DNA of 36,473 bases from a virus: the IMG/VR virus record IMGVR_UViG_3300031523_000002, positions 1 to 36,473 of that record; one strand, written 5' to 3'. The notes under the pieces are model-generated. The model was given only the letters and a program-made list of their open reading frames with translations. It was not told the DNA's origin and made no database searches. The first letter of the stretch is position 1. Every line of letters begins with the position of its first letter. Below are positions 7,763 through 16,491 of the stretch, one piece after another. A program made the position numbers and the translations under genes.

Positions 7763-9212
7763 GCTGAAGATCAATCACAAGATATGGGTTGCGATTAATA
7801 AGCCGCAGCCAGTCATTGTAATAATCGGTGGTCGAGGTAGTGGCAAATCGATAGGTGTTGGTGATGTGCTGACATTTGAGATGGACACAAAAGCGTATGA
7901 CATCTACTGTCTTCGTGAGTTTCAAGATTCATTGTCTGACTCGGTGCACAAGGTATTCAAAGGATCTATAAACGATCGAATGAAGCTAGAAGGCTGGGAC
8001 ATACAGCAAAACACAGTAATCGCCCCTAATGGTGCGTCAACCACATACAAAGGCGCAAACCGTAATCCTGACAGTGTACAGTCTGCCCAGGGTTATCTTA
8101 GATCATGGTTTGAAGAGGCCCATAGAGCTAGCCAGGAGTCTATTGATAAGCTATTGCCGACGATCATTCGAAACCCTGGCGCAAAGTGTATTTTTACGGC
8201 CAACCCTCAGTCATCGGGCGACCCATTTAGTCAGAGATTTATAGTTCCGTACCAGGCCGAGCTTGATAAGCATGGCGTATATGAGGACTCGTTACACTAC
8301 ATTGTTATGATCAACTGGCGCGATAACCCTTGGTGGAATGAAGAACAGGAAGCGCTCAGGCAATGGGACTATGACAATATTGACCGGGCAAAATACGATT
8401 GGATGTGGGAAGGTAAATTCCTTGATACCGTTGACAACTCAATCATTAAGCCGGAGTGGTTTGACGCATGTATCGATGCGCATCTCAATCCAGACTGGAA
8501 GATAACAGGCAAGAAAGTTGTATCACATGATCCGTCTGACACAGGTAATGATAACAAGGGTTTATGTTATCGACATGGCTCACTAGTTCTTGATATTCAA
8601 GAGAAAGAGCTAGGTGATATATCTGACGGCTGCGACTGGGCGACTGGGTACGCTATTAACGTTGGAGCTGATGAGTTTATCTGGGATGGCGACGGCATGG
8701 GCATCGGTCTTCGCCGTCAAATATCTGATAACTTCACTGGCAAAAAGATAGTGCAGTCAATATTTAAAGGGTCGGAAGGCGCAACAAACCCAGATTCAAT
8801 GTATGACCCAATTGAGAATTCATCTGCTCCTAGTCGGACTAATAAGCAGACGTTTAAGAACAAGCGCAGCCAAATGTACACCCGCTTAGCAGATAGAATG
8901 TATAAAACATACAGAAATATTGCACATAACGAGTATAATGATGTAGACGATATGATTAGTCTCAGCTCTAATATTGAAGGAATGCAGGCGTTACGGTCTG
9001 AAGTTTGCCGCATACCTAAGAAAGACAACGGAAATGGCCTGATCCAGATAATGAGTAAGATTGACATGGCAAAGCTAAAGATTGAATCGCCGAACATGGC
9101 AGACAGCTTAATGATGAGCATGGCAATAGAAGACAAGATAATCTCTAATGATGTGCACATACCACAAACTATCAGACCAGTAGGGCAGCGTAATGCAAAT
9201 AGAAGACATTAA
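7752..9212 (+). CDS. Terminase large subunit (ATPase/nuclease), 486 aa
   Basis: This motor pumps DNA into the procapsid and cuts it. ATPase: Walker A GGRGSGKS at residues 26-33, Walker B/catalytic Glu in WFEEAH (E121/E122), coupling motif in TANPQSSGDP (about 149-158). Nuclease: SHDPSDTG (D260), WDGDGMG (D312/D314) and a C-terminal acidic NMADSLMMS segment supply the RNase H-like metal ligands. Length is normal for headful P22/Sf6-type terminases. It overlaps the small subunit by 11 bases and the portal by 20. Confidence 0.95.
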   Translation: MKRELKINHKIWVAINKPQPVIVIIGGRGSGKSIGVGDVLTFEMDTKAYDIYCLREFQDSLSDSVHKVFKGSINDRMKLEGWDIQQNTVIAPNGASTTYKGANRNPDSVQSAQGYLRSWFEEAHRASQESIDKLLPTIIRNPGAKCIFTANPQSSGDPFSQRFIVPYQAELDKHGVYEDSLHYIVMINWRDNPWWNEEQEALRQWDYDNIDRAKYDWMWEGKFLDTVDNSIIKPEWFDACIDAHLNPDWKITGKKVVSHDPSDTGNDNKGLCYRHGSLVLDIQEKELGDISDGCDWATGYAINVGADEFIWDGDGMGIGLRRQISDNFTGKKIVQSIFKGSEGATNPDSMYDPIENSSAPSRTNKQTFKNKRSQMYTRLADRMYKTYRNIAHNEYNDVDDMISLSSNIEGMQALRSEVCRIPKKDNGNGLIQIMSKIDMAKLKIESPNMADSLMMSMAIEDKIISNDVHIPQTIRPVGQRNANRRH

Positions 9213-11262
9213 GGAGCTAGTCCAGGGTTCTGACTCTGCGACTGACACGACCCGGACGGAGGCCGGCGAGATGCTGGTTTTTGCGCATCTGTCGCAATAC
9301 GATGATGAGTTTTCATCTAGCCTTCAAACTGAGTTTCGTGGCCAGTTCGACCTAATCAAGCCTAAGCGCAATCGCATACTATCTGAGCTATGGGCAAACC
9401 CTGTTAGTGTCGCATTCAAGCCCGAGGATGGCGCCGACGCTGACGCTGCCGAAGTCCTTGAGGGATTGTTTAGGGCTGACATGACGAACAGTGACGAGGC
9501 TATAGAGACGGCCCTGCAAGAGCAGTTAGATTGCGGCTTTGGTGCGTTCCGTTTCGTTACAGAATACGAATCACGCTTTGATGATATGAACAACGTCCAG
9601 CGCATTCGAGCTGAGCCAATTAATGAGGCCAACAATACTGTATACTGGGATGACAACAGTAAGCGTAAAGACAAGTCAGATAGTCGCTGGTGCCTGATCA
9701 TCACGTCATACACTCCGAGTGGCTGGAAACGGTATTGCAAAGAGAACGGTATTAACTATGAGGCCAACAAAGAGCCGTCTTCATTCAAGTCGCCCGAGGC
9801 CACTAACTCATGGACAATGCGAACTAACACTAAGACCGTAGATATCGGCGAATTTTATCATAAGACCAAGAAGCGCAAGAAAGTTGTCATGTATGAAGAT
9901 CCGTTGGGTGAAAGCAAATCTTTCTATATGGATGAGATTAAAGACGTCCAAGAAGAGCTAGACGACGGCGGCTACATCCAAGTTGGTGAGAAATACAAAG
10001 ACCGCTACGTTGTTAAGAAATACATCCTGACTGGTGAGGATATCGTCAAGACCAGCAAGATCGCAGGCGAAAACATCCCAGTAATTCCGGTGTATGGTGA
10101 CTGGGCATTTGTTGAGGGCCGTGAGATTTGGCGTGGTATTTACTATGATGCCCAAGACGCACAGCGTTTGCATAACTTCCAGATGAGTTACATCGCCGAC
10201 ATCGTTGCCAAAGGCCCACGGGAAAAGCCCATATTTGCACCTGAGCAGATCCAAGGGTTTGAATGGATGTACTCGTTATCCGGTGCTGATAACAACTATC
10301 CGTATCTGTTGCAAAACGTCAAGAACACCCAGGGTGAAGCGCTGCCGCTTGGTCCTGTTGGCTACATGCAAAACCCTACGCTGCCACAGGCTAGTGCTGG
10401 GCTGTTAGAGCTCACTAGGCAGTCTGTGAACGACGTCACGGGTGGCAATGTAGATATGCCGGCAATGATGAATTCACAGGTTACAGAGGGCCAGGTACAG
10501 GCAGCGCAAGCAGCTCAGAACATGGAAACCTTCATCTATCAGAACAACTATCAGCTTGCCATGAAGCAGGCCGGCCGTGTCTATGCGTCGATGGCTGCTG
10601 AGATTAAAGACATCCCGCATGAAGTCAGCATACAGAACGAAGATGGCAGTGAAAAGTCAATCATGTTAATGGAATCCGTGCTAGACATGGAGACCGGCGA
10701 AGAGACAATACTGCGCGACATTAGCAAAGGTACGTTCAAAGTCATTACATCCACTGGGCCAAACTATACAACGCAACGTGATAAGACCCGGACGATCATG
10801 CAAGATCTGGCTGAGTCGCAACGTGGCACTGAGATCGGCAACATGGCTACACTTCACTACCTGATGACACTGGATGGCCCGCAAACGTCTGGGCTGCGTG
10901 AATACGCGCGTGAGCAGCTGATGATAATGGGTCAGATAGAGCCAGAAGATGAGGAAGATCAGGCTAAGCTAGACCAGATTATGCAAGAGCAACAGGCTAA
11001 CCAGCAGCCAGACCCAAATATGGTATTGGCACAAGCCGAGCAAGCCAAAGCTGATGCCTCTATGCTCAGCGCTCAAGTCAAGCAGCAAGGCGTTCAAATC
11101 GATGCTTACGAGGCAGAGACTAGCCGTATCAAGGCTGTAAGCGCCACTGGGAAAGATCAAGCGGCAATAGCTAAAACGGCCAGTGAGATCAAAGGTAATG
11201 AGCTAGATGCCATCCAAAAGATGGCACAAACATTTATGTCGCCACCCCAGCGAATGCAATAG
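9193..11262 (+). CDS. Portal protein, P22 gp1-like, 689 aa
   Basis: The dodecameric portal is the DNA channel at the head-tail vertex. Length and composition match the P22 gp1 family (about 725 residues): an N-terminal FAHLSQYDDEFSSSLQTEFRGQFDLIKPKRNRI segment typical of the family, a central clip/wing region with IPVIPVYGDWAFVEGREIW, then RQSVNDVTGGN. The C-terminus (about 590-689) is Gln/Ala-rich helix (QEQQANQQPDP, AQAEQAKADAS), matching the P22 helical barrel. Translation starts inside the terminase gene. Confidence 0.92.
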   Translation: MQIEDIKELVQGSDSATDTTRTEAGEMLVFAHLSQYDDEFSSSLQTEFRGQFDLIKPKRNRILSELWANPVSVAFKPEDGADADAAEVLEGLFRADMTNSDEAIETALQEQLDCGFGAFRFVTEYESRFDDMNNVQRIRAEPINEANNTVYWDDNSKRKDKSDSRWCLIITSYTPSGWKRYCKENGINYEANKEPSSFKSPEATNSWTMRTNTKTVDIGEFYHKTKKRKKVVMYEDPLGESKSFYMDEIKDVQEELDDGGYIQVGEKYKDRYVVKKYILTGEDIVKTSKIAGENIPVIPVYGDWAFVEGREIWRGIYYDAQDAQRLHNFQMSYIADIVAKGPREKPIFAPEQIQGFEWMYSLSGADNNYPYLLQNVKNTQGEALPLGPVGYMQNPTLPQASAGLLELTRQSVNDVTGGNVDMPAMMNSQVTEGQVQAAQAAQNMETFIYQNNYQLAMKQAGRVYASMAAEIKDIPHEVSIQNEDGSEKSIMLMESVLDMETGEETILRDISKGTFKVITSTGPNYTTQRDKTRTIMQDLAESQRGTEIGNMATLHYLMTLDGPQTSGLREYAREQLMIMGQIEPEDEEDQAKLDQIMQEQQANQQPDPNMVLAQAEQAKADASMLSAQVKQQGVQIDAYEAETSRIKAVSATGKDQAAIAKTASEIKGNELDAIQKMAQTFMSPPQRMQ

Positions 11263-11291
11263 TTTGATTTAATGTGCTTATGTGTGATAAT
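11263..11291 (+). promoter_or_regulatory. Putative promoter between portal and scaffold
   Basis: TTGATT (11264-11269) is 16 bases from GATAAT (11286-11291), with an extended -10 TGT just before it. A TTTAAT plus 12-base arrangement also resembles the phage motif seen at 1815 and 5579. It could raise scaffold and coat expression. Confidence 0.5.
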
Positions 11292-11308
11292 AGGCACAAA
11301 CTATCGAG

Positions 11309-11350
11309 CGGGGCGAGTACCCCGAAACCGAGTGCGCCGGCTTTGCGCAT
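11309..11350 (+). promoter_or_regulatory. Two-hairpin leader upstream of scaffold gene
   Basis: CGGGG (11309-11313) pairs with CCCCG (11320-11324) around a 6-base loop. TGCGC (11333-11337) pairs with GCGCA (11345-11349) around a 7-base loop. No T-run follows, so this is not a simple terminator. In the 5' leader of scaffold/coat mRNA it could stabilise the transcript or regulate scaffold translation. Confidence 0.4.
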
Positions 11351-11373
11351 CCACCTAGTATAGGGTTAATTAT

Positions 11374-12345
11374 ATGTCACTGGCAGATTTACGAGCAAAA
11401 GCAGAGTTAGAAGATGAGCCGATCGACGAAGTTGTTGAGGATGAATTGGAAGATGAGGCGGTCGATGACGATGAGTCAGACGCTGAACCTGATGAAACTG
11501 AAGAGCTAGACGATTTTGATCTTGAACTCGAAGGGGAACCAGACCCAACCCCAAGCAAACCCACAGCAGAGCAGGCACTTGTTCACAAGCTTATGAAGGC
11601 CAAGGCTAAAACCAAGGCACTCGAAAGCGAGAAAGACGATGAGATTGCCAAGCTCAGAGCACAGTTAGAGCAGCGATCAGAACCAGCAAAGCAGGAGCCT
11701 AAAGCTAACCAGCATGGTTATCCGCCAGTTCCAATCTTGTATGAGAATGGCATCAACACTCCGGAGCAGTACGTACAAGCGTATCAAGGCTGGATGGATG
11801 AGCGAGCACGGATTGATCGGCAAGTAAGTGGTGCTGATGAAGCCAGGCAGTTGCAAGCCAAGCAAACACAAGACAAAGCTTTGAAGCTCGCCACTGAGGC
11901 TAGCGTGTTTATCAAGAGCAACAAGATCAAGCCTGACTTGGTCATCGATGCAATTGATAACGCTAAAGCCGAGATTGATGAGGCTATTGGATTTGATGGC
12001 GCGTTCGTTGACATGATCGACAGTTTAGGTGAAGGCGGTGCGGCTGTAGGCTATTACTTGGGGCGTAACAAAGAAGCATTGAATAAGCTAAAGGATTTGC
12101 TGAAAGAAGACCCGCGAGGGTTAAAGGCAATTTCACACATGACCAAAATAGCGGGCAAATTAAAGCCTAAATCAAGATCTTTGAGCGGCGCACCAGAGCC
12201 TGACCAGTCACTGAAAGGCGACGGCGGGACAGTTTCAGCGGGTCGATTGCAACAGCTCTATGACAAGGCTTCTGAGAAGTCTGACCTAAAGGTGATGCGA
12301 GAGTTAACGACCAAGGCTAAAGCTGCTGGCGTAAAGCTTACTTAA
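11374..12345 (+). CDS. Scaffolding protein, P22 gp8-like, 323 aa
   Basis: It sits exactly between portal and coat, where P22 gp8 (303 aa) lies. Residues 10-60 are almost wholly acidic (EDEPIDEVVEDELEDEAVDDDESD), followed by Lys/Ala-rich helices and a basic C-terminus (KIAGKLKPKSRSLS, ELTTKAKAAGVKLT) suited to electrostatic coat binding, as known for P22. Scaffold directs coat assembly into procapsids and then leaves. The ATG follows AGGG and the leader hairpins. The call rests mainly on position, size and charge. Confidence 0.85.
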   Translation: MSLADLRAKAELEDEPIDEVVEDELEDEAVDDDESDAEPDETEELDDFDLELEGEPDPTPSKPTAEQALVHKLMKAKAKTKALESEKDDEIAKLRAQLEQRSEPAKQEPKANQHGYPPVPILYENGINTPEQYVQAYQGWMDERARIDRQVSGADEARQLQAKQTQDKALKLATEASVFIKSNKIKPDLVIDAIDNAKAEIDEAIGFDGAFVDMIDSLGEGGAAVGYYLGRNKEALNKLKDLLKEDPRGLKAISHMTKIAGKLKPKSRSLSGAPEPDQSLKGDGGTVSAGRLQQLYDKASEKSDLKVMRELTTKAKAAGVKLT

Positions 12346-12359
12346 TAGGAAGTTAAGAA

Positions 12360-13628
12360 ATGGCTAACCAAACGGCAAAGAATATTGTAGCTTTTTACGA
12401 CGAAGCTTGTAAGCAAATGTCAGACAATCAAGTCTTTGCGTCGCAGATGGATGTGATTACAAAGTCTGGCTCTATGATGCAGAATGCTCAAAACACTTAC
12501 TGGGAATCTGTTGAACAGCAGGCTCCGATTGTATCTGGTTTTGATCTGTCGAGCACCACGCCCGGCGATATCATCCAGCAGGCTTATCCCCTGACCGTCA
12601 ATGCCCCGCGCAACGATTGGTTCACTATCCGTGCCGAAGAGCTGCGCGATCGTTCTTTCATGGAAAAGCGTGCGATGGCCGGTTCTCGCAAGTTGTCTTC
12701 TGATGCCAACAAGCAAGCCGCCGACCTGGTTGCTTCTACTGGTTCACTGTACTATGAAACCGCTTCTGCCGATTTCGATTTTGTAGCTGAGGCCGATGCC
12801 TTGATGACTGAGCGACAGGCTTACCGTGACATGGGCGCATCATTCTTCTTAAACCCACGAACTAACCAAGCCGCTGCTGGTAACTTGGCATCACGTTCAC
12901 TGTATCCTGGCAGCCGTTCCGAAGAAGCTTATGCTAAAGGTATGATCGGTAAAGACGTTTCAGGCTTTGATGTTTTCCGTGCTCCTACCTACGGTAAGGT
13001 CAATGCAGCCGTCAACGCGACAACCACCACTGTTGCTACTGACGTCGTTGAGATCCCTCGCGGCTGTTCAGGCACCGTTGACAGCCCGGTCAACGTCGAT
13101 TACCGTGTTGGCAATATCTCTTTGACGGCAGGCACCAACTTCCGAGTAGGCGACGTAATTACCTTCTCAACCGTCAACGCTTTGGGCCTGATGGATAAGA
13201 CTGATACCGAGCAGTTGATGACATTTAAGATTATGTCTGTCAGCACGAACGATATCACCGTTTATCCTAAGCCTATCGCTGCCGGTCAAGCTGGTATCAC
13301 GGCATCTCAAGCGGCTTATGCCAACATCTCAACCCCTATCGTCTCGGGTCTGACTGTTAGCAAGGTCAACGTTGCGGGTGGTCAAGCTAACTCCTTCTGG
13401 TCTAACGATTCTGTTTCTTTCGTTAACGCAGACGGCAACCTCGACGTGCTGAATGAGTTCGACGGCATGAAGATTGTTAGTGAGACCCTGGACAACGGCA
13501 TCAAGCTGTACATGGCTTATGATGCCAACCTGTCTACCTTGAACTGCCGAGTGCGTTTGTTCACCTGGTACGGCTTGGTAAACAAAGATCCTAGCCGTAA
13601 CGGTTCCGCGATCTACGTGCCAGCATAA
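12360..13628 (+). CDS. Major capsid protein, P22 gp5-like, 422 aa
   Basis: Coat subunit with HK97 fold and, as in P22 gp5 (430 aa), a probable inserted beta-barrel I-domain at about residues 220-330 (VPVNVDYRVGNISLTAG and DITVYPKPIAA lie there). Family-typical parts include VITKSGSMMQNAQNTYWESVEQQ near the N-terminus, ADALMTERQAYRDMGASFFLNPRTN in the middle and a C-terminal CRVRLFTWYGLVNKDP. Its codons favour C-ending forms more than its neighbours, as expected of the most highly expressed gene. It is followed by a terminator-like hairpin. Confidence 0.92.
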   Translation: MANQTAKNIVAFYDEACKQMSDNQVFASQMDVITKSGSMMQNAQNTYWESVEQQAPIVSGFDLSSTTPGDIIQQAYPLTVNAPRNDWFTIRAEELRDRSFMEKRAMAGSRKLSSDANKQAADLVASTGSLYYETASADFDFVAEADALMTERQAYRDMGASFFLNPRTNQAAAGNLASRSLYPGSRSEEAYAKGMIGKDVSGFDVFRAPTYGKVNAAVNATTTTVATDVVEIPRGCSGTVDSPVNVDYRVGNISLTAGTNFRVGDVITFSTVNALGLMDKTDTEQLMTFKIMSVSTNDITVYPKPIAAGQAGITASQAAYANISTPIVSGLTVSKVNVAGGQANSFWSNDSVSFVNADGNLDVLNEFDGMKIVSETLDNGIKLYMAYDANLSTLNCRVRLFTWYGLVNKDPSRNGSAIYVPA

Positions 13629-13633
13629 CCATA

Positions 13634-13661
13634 AGCCCCTTCGGGGGCTATTTCCTTTCTT
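13634..13661 (+). terminator. Terminator or attenuator after coat gene
   Basis: AGCCCC and GGGGCT (13634-13639, 13644-13649) flank a TTCG tetraloop. The following ATTTCCTTTCTT tract is T-rich but interrupted, so termination is likely partial. This would set coat expression above that of the tail genes. Confidence 0.65.
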
Positions 13662-13671
13662 GGAGGTTATA

Positions 13672-13986
13672 ATGCAATACCTGTATACGAGCAAGAGCGA
13701 TGAAACGAATCATCCGATTTATGGAGTTTTTGGCCGCCCTGTACATAATTATGAAGTTGGCAAGCTGCTGGCTAAAGGTTGGGTACGTCGAGTTGAGGAA
13801 TTATCTAATGAAAGCACCAAAGAAAGCACCAAAGAAGAAAGCACCAAAGAAGTCACCAGCGAAGTCAAGCTATCGATCCCCGAGCAAGCCAAGCTTCTAG
13901 GCATTGAAACAGAAGACAAGCACGGCAAAACCTTGCACTGGAAAGTCTTAGCCAAAAAGATAGAGGCGCACAATGTCGCTAACTAA
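13672..13986 (+). CDS. Hypothetical protein between coat and gp4, 104 aa
   Basis: The ATG at 13672 follows GGAGG. The first 40 residues (YLYTSKSDETNHPIYGVFGR) look like a small folded domain. Residues about 44-66 form a Lys/Glu/Ser/Thr tract built from ESTK units, encoded by three copies of a 12-bp repeat (GAAAGCACCAAA at 13810, 13822 and 13837). The C-terminus is a charged helix resembling small DNA- or chaperone-interacting motifs (LLGIETEDKHGKTLHWKVLAKKI). Function unknown. The end overlaps gp4 by 14 bases, and expression is coupled to the tail factors. Confidence 0.7.
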   Translation: MQYLYTSKSDETNHPIYGVFGRPVHNYEVGKLLAKGWVRRVEELSNESTKESTKEESTKEVTSEVKLSIPEQAKLLGIETEDKHGKTLHWKVLAKKIEAHNVAN

Positions 13987-14464
13987 GGGCGCTATCGCCC
14001 AGCGTATTCTAAAAATGATCGGGTTGAATTCCCGGTTTACCGACGCTAGCCCTGAGCAAGTCGAGGACGTTCTGAATTACCTAGAGGACTGGATGAACGC
14101 AAGCAATGGCATCGGCACACGCCTGGGCTATGTTCAGTCTAACGAAAACCCAGACCCTGGCGAAGAATCAGGCATTCCCAATTGGGCTGTGATGGGTGTT
14201 ACCAGCGCAGTGGCCATAATGGTATGCCCTTACTTTGATCGCGCTGTACACCCGTCTATAGTTAGCAACGCTGCGGCAGGTATGCGAACGATCGATGCCA
14301 GAACTGTCGAAATGGCCGAGGTTCAATATCCGAACAGAATGCCGGTTGGTACTGGTAACCGTGGCAGTGCTTATGGTGCCAAATACTTTCAGCCACTTGA
14401 TCGAATCCGCACATCTGGAGACTTTCTATCAGATACCGGTGACGACATTATAACGAGCGATTGA
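13973..14464 (+). CDS. Head-tail connector, P22 gp4-like tail accessory factor, 163 aa
   Basis: Gp4 adds to the portal after packaging and starts tail assembly. Length (P22: 166 aa) and order fit. Family features include an N-terminal helical region AIAQRILKMIGL and EQVEDVLNYLEDWMNASNGIG, a central NWAVMGVTSAVAIMVCPYF and a C-terminal tail with NRMPVGTGNRG. The gene is followed after one base by gp10. Confidence 0.88.
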   Translation: MSLTKGAIAQRILKMIGLNSRFTDASPEQVEDVLNYLEDWMNASNGIGTRLGYVQSNENPDPGEESGIPNWAVMGVTSAVAIMVCPYFDRAVHPSIVSNAAAGMRTIDARTVEMAEVQYPNRMPVGTGNRGSAYGAKYFQPLDRIRTSGDFLSDTGDDIITSD

Positions 14465-14465
14465 T

Positions 14466-15875
14466 ATGAGATTACCGCTAGTCAAGGGGTCAAAGATCAG
14501 CGATCAAGCAGAGTGGCGTGATGCGCTACCGGTTAACGTAACTGCGTTTGCTCAAGATGTTGACGGCGACCCTTGCTTTATCCGCACACTAGACGGCATG
14601 AAGCAGTTTGGCGCTGGCTTCGGCGAGGATCGCGGCGGCATCTGGTCTGCTCGGTTCACGACCCATCTGCGAATATCAGGTCAGGCATTAGTCGAGATTG
14701 ACCAGTTTGGCAACATTGTTGACGTGGGCACTCCAACCGTTATATCTGGGTCAGCACAGGCCCAGTTTGCAAGCTCATTCAACTCTATTGCGTTCGTTGT
14801 CAATGGCGAGTATTACCGCTATGTGCCAACAACTGGAACGCTATCTCTGATTGCAAAACCCGTCGGTGCCGGCGCTTACACTGACATCTGTTTCATTGAT
14901 GGCTATTACATACTGAGCGACAAGGAAAATCTTTGGTCTACTGATATAGCCGACGAAACAACCATTTCATCTATCGCATTTGCGGGCAGTGATTTCGCAC
15001 CTGATGAGATCATTGGAGTGGGCAAGGCCACAGATAATAAGCTGCTGGCATTCAACCGATACACTACGGAGCGATTCTATAACAACGCTGGCCCACAGTT
15101 TCCATTTGCTCGCATACCGGCCGCTGCCATTCCGATTGGCATAGTTGGGCCAAAGGCTAAGGCTAGCGTCGGCGATGGCTCATGGGTCGTGTTTGGAGGC
15201 TCCAAGGAGTTCTCACCAACGTTCTATCTGTTTACCAGCTCATACCAAAAGATCAGCACGAAAGAGATTGACTCAATCATTGATTCCTATTCAGATTATG
15301 AACTGGAAAACATGGTTATCGAGTTTCGTGATACCCGAGACCAGCGCCTAGTTATCTGCCATTTACCACGGCACGTCCTGAGCTATGATATGACGTTCAG
15401 CCAGATAGTTGGGCAGCATATCTGGTATCAATGGGAATCAGCCGGGAAGCCTTGGCGCTCAATCAATGGCGTATATGACCCACGCAACGTTGACGATAAC
15501 GCTTCCGCTTGGATCTATGGCGACAAGGATGACTCACGCATTGGTAAGCTAGACCAGACAGTTTGCACGCAGTACGGTGAAGCTCTTGAATGGTCTGTCA
15601 AGACGCCGATCATGCGAGTTGGTGGCGTAGTGAAGGCTATGGAGGTACAGACAGCCCCAGGGCATTCTACTGCGCAAAGCCCCAAGGTGTTTATCAGCAC
15701 AACAAAGGATGGCGTTCTATTTGGCCCAGAGGTATTAATCAGCTCCGGTAAGGTTGGTGAGTATCAAAAGCGCATCATAGCAATCCAGCTTGGCGATTAT
15801 CCGAACTGGTTTGGTCTGCGAATTCGCGGCTTTTCTAAGTCAGTCACATCACTAGCAGCGTGTGAAATACAATGA
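14466..15875 (+). CDS. Packaged-DNA stabilization protein, P22 gp10-like, 469 aa
   Basis: Length is almost the same as P22 gp10 (472 aa). The opening MRLPLVKGSKISDQAEWRD matches the family start, and the body is a repeated beta structure (propeller-like in P22) with family segments such as WSARFTTHLRI, GDGSWVVFGGSKEF and a C-terminal GEYQKRIIAIQLGDYPNWFGLRIRG. Gp10 forms the tail hub below gp4 and closes the head together with the needle. It overlaps the next gene by four bases (ATGA). Confidence 0.9.
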   Translation: MRLPLVKGSKISDQAEWRDALPVNVTAFAQDVDGDPCFIRTLDGMKQFGAGFGEDRGGIWSARFTTHLRISGQALVEIDQFGNIVDVGTPTVISGSAQAQFASSFNSIAFVVNGEYYRYVPTTGTLSLIAKPVGAGAYTDICFIDGYYILSDKENLWSTDIADETTISSIAFAGSDFAPDEIIGVGKATDNKLLAFNRYTTERFYNNAGPQFPFARIPAAAIPIGIVGPKAKASVGDGSWVVFGGSKEFSPTFYLFTSSYQKISTKEIDSIIDSYSDYELENMVIEFRDTRDQRLVICHLPRHVLSYDMTFSQIVGQHIWYQWESAGKPWRSINGVYDPRNVDDNASAWIYGDKDDSRIGKLDQTVCTQYGEALEWSVKTPIMRVGGVVKAMEVQTAPGHSTAQSPKVFISTTKDGVLFGPEVLISSGKVGEYQKRIIAIQLGDYPNWFGLRIRGFSKSVTSLAACEIQ

Positions 15876-16123
15876 CAGTTAACGGAACCATTAACGGATT
15901 AGATCTATCCTATTCAGAGCTTGAAAAGCTAGGGTGGCCGCCAATTTTAATTGAAGATTACCAGTCATTGAAACGGGAAATGAAGCCCCAGCACGGCACG
16001 GTGGCAGATCCTAATGGGGTCTACGCTGCCAACCTATCGGGCCAATACTTCAGAACCGATACACCTGGGCTATGGTTCAACCCGTTTCTGGGGAGCAAAA
16101 CAGGATGGATTCAAATCGTATAA
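15872..16123 (+). CDS. Hypothetical tail-region protein, 83 aa
   Basis: Starts in the ATGA overlap with gp10. The sequence has a helical N-terminus (SYSELEKLGWPPILIEDYQSLKRE) and a C-terminal part with aromatic and Gly residues (YAANLSGQYFRTD, GLWFNPFLGSKTGW). In P22 the tail needle gp26 follows gp10, but this protein is far shorter and lacks the long coiled coil, so it is not simply the needle. Position implies a virion or tail-assembly role. No needle gene was found elsewhere in the window. Confidence 0.65.
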   Translation: MTVNGTINGLDLSYSELEKLGWPPILIEDYQSLKREMKPQHGTVADPNGVYAANLSGQYFRTDTPGLWFNPFLGSKTGWIQIV

Positions 16124-16491
16124 GGCCAGCGACCAAGGATGAGTCGGTGGCAATATTATCAAGCAAGGGAGTGGTTGAACGGCTGAATATCAAGCCAGGG
16201 CCAATTTTTAAAGGTGAGCCGTTTATTGTAAATGAGCGCTTACTGCTGGTACTGGTTAAGCATACAAGTGAAGCCGTCGAAGCACACATAGCACAGATTA
16301 AGGGCAATTGGCCACACATTCATCAAGATATTAACGATAGCCTGATATTTATACAGGGTTTAGGTTATAATGAAGTCTATACGAATGTGCGTTCTAATCT
16401 AAAATCAACTCTCAACTTACTGTCTAAACATGGCTTTGAGCAAATAGATCTAATCGACTGCGAGGTAATACTAAAATGGGAATCGAGGTAA
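16105..16491 (+). CDS. Hypothetical protein with GNAT-like C-terminus, 128 aa
   Basis: The ATG at 16105 is 9 bases after GGAG and overlaps the preceding gene by 19 bases. The C-terminal half has a pattern like the end of GNAT acetyltransferases: LGYNEVYTNVRSNLKSTLNLLSKHGFE. The acetyl-CoA loop (RxxGxG/A) is not clear, and the protein is short for a complete GNAT. Small acetyltransferase-like genes occur at this place in several podovirus late operons. The assignment is tentative. It overlaps the next gene by 16 bases. Confidence 0.55.
   Translation: MDSNRIRPATKDESVAILSSKGVVERLNIKPGPIFKGEPFIVNERLLLVLVKHTSEAVEAHIAQIKGNWPHIHQDINDSLIFIQGLGYNEVYTNVRSNLKSTLNLLSKHGFEQIDLIDCEVILKWESR

Noticed and set aside
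13329-13694. Minus-strand frame opposite the coat gene
   Set aside because: It is a shadow of the well-supported coat gene, with no ribosome site or recognisable product.
15872-16123. Tail needle (gp26) by position after gp10
   Set aside because: At 83 residues, without the long trimeric coiled coil, it cannot be a conventional needle.
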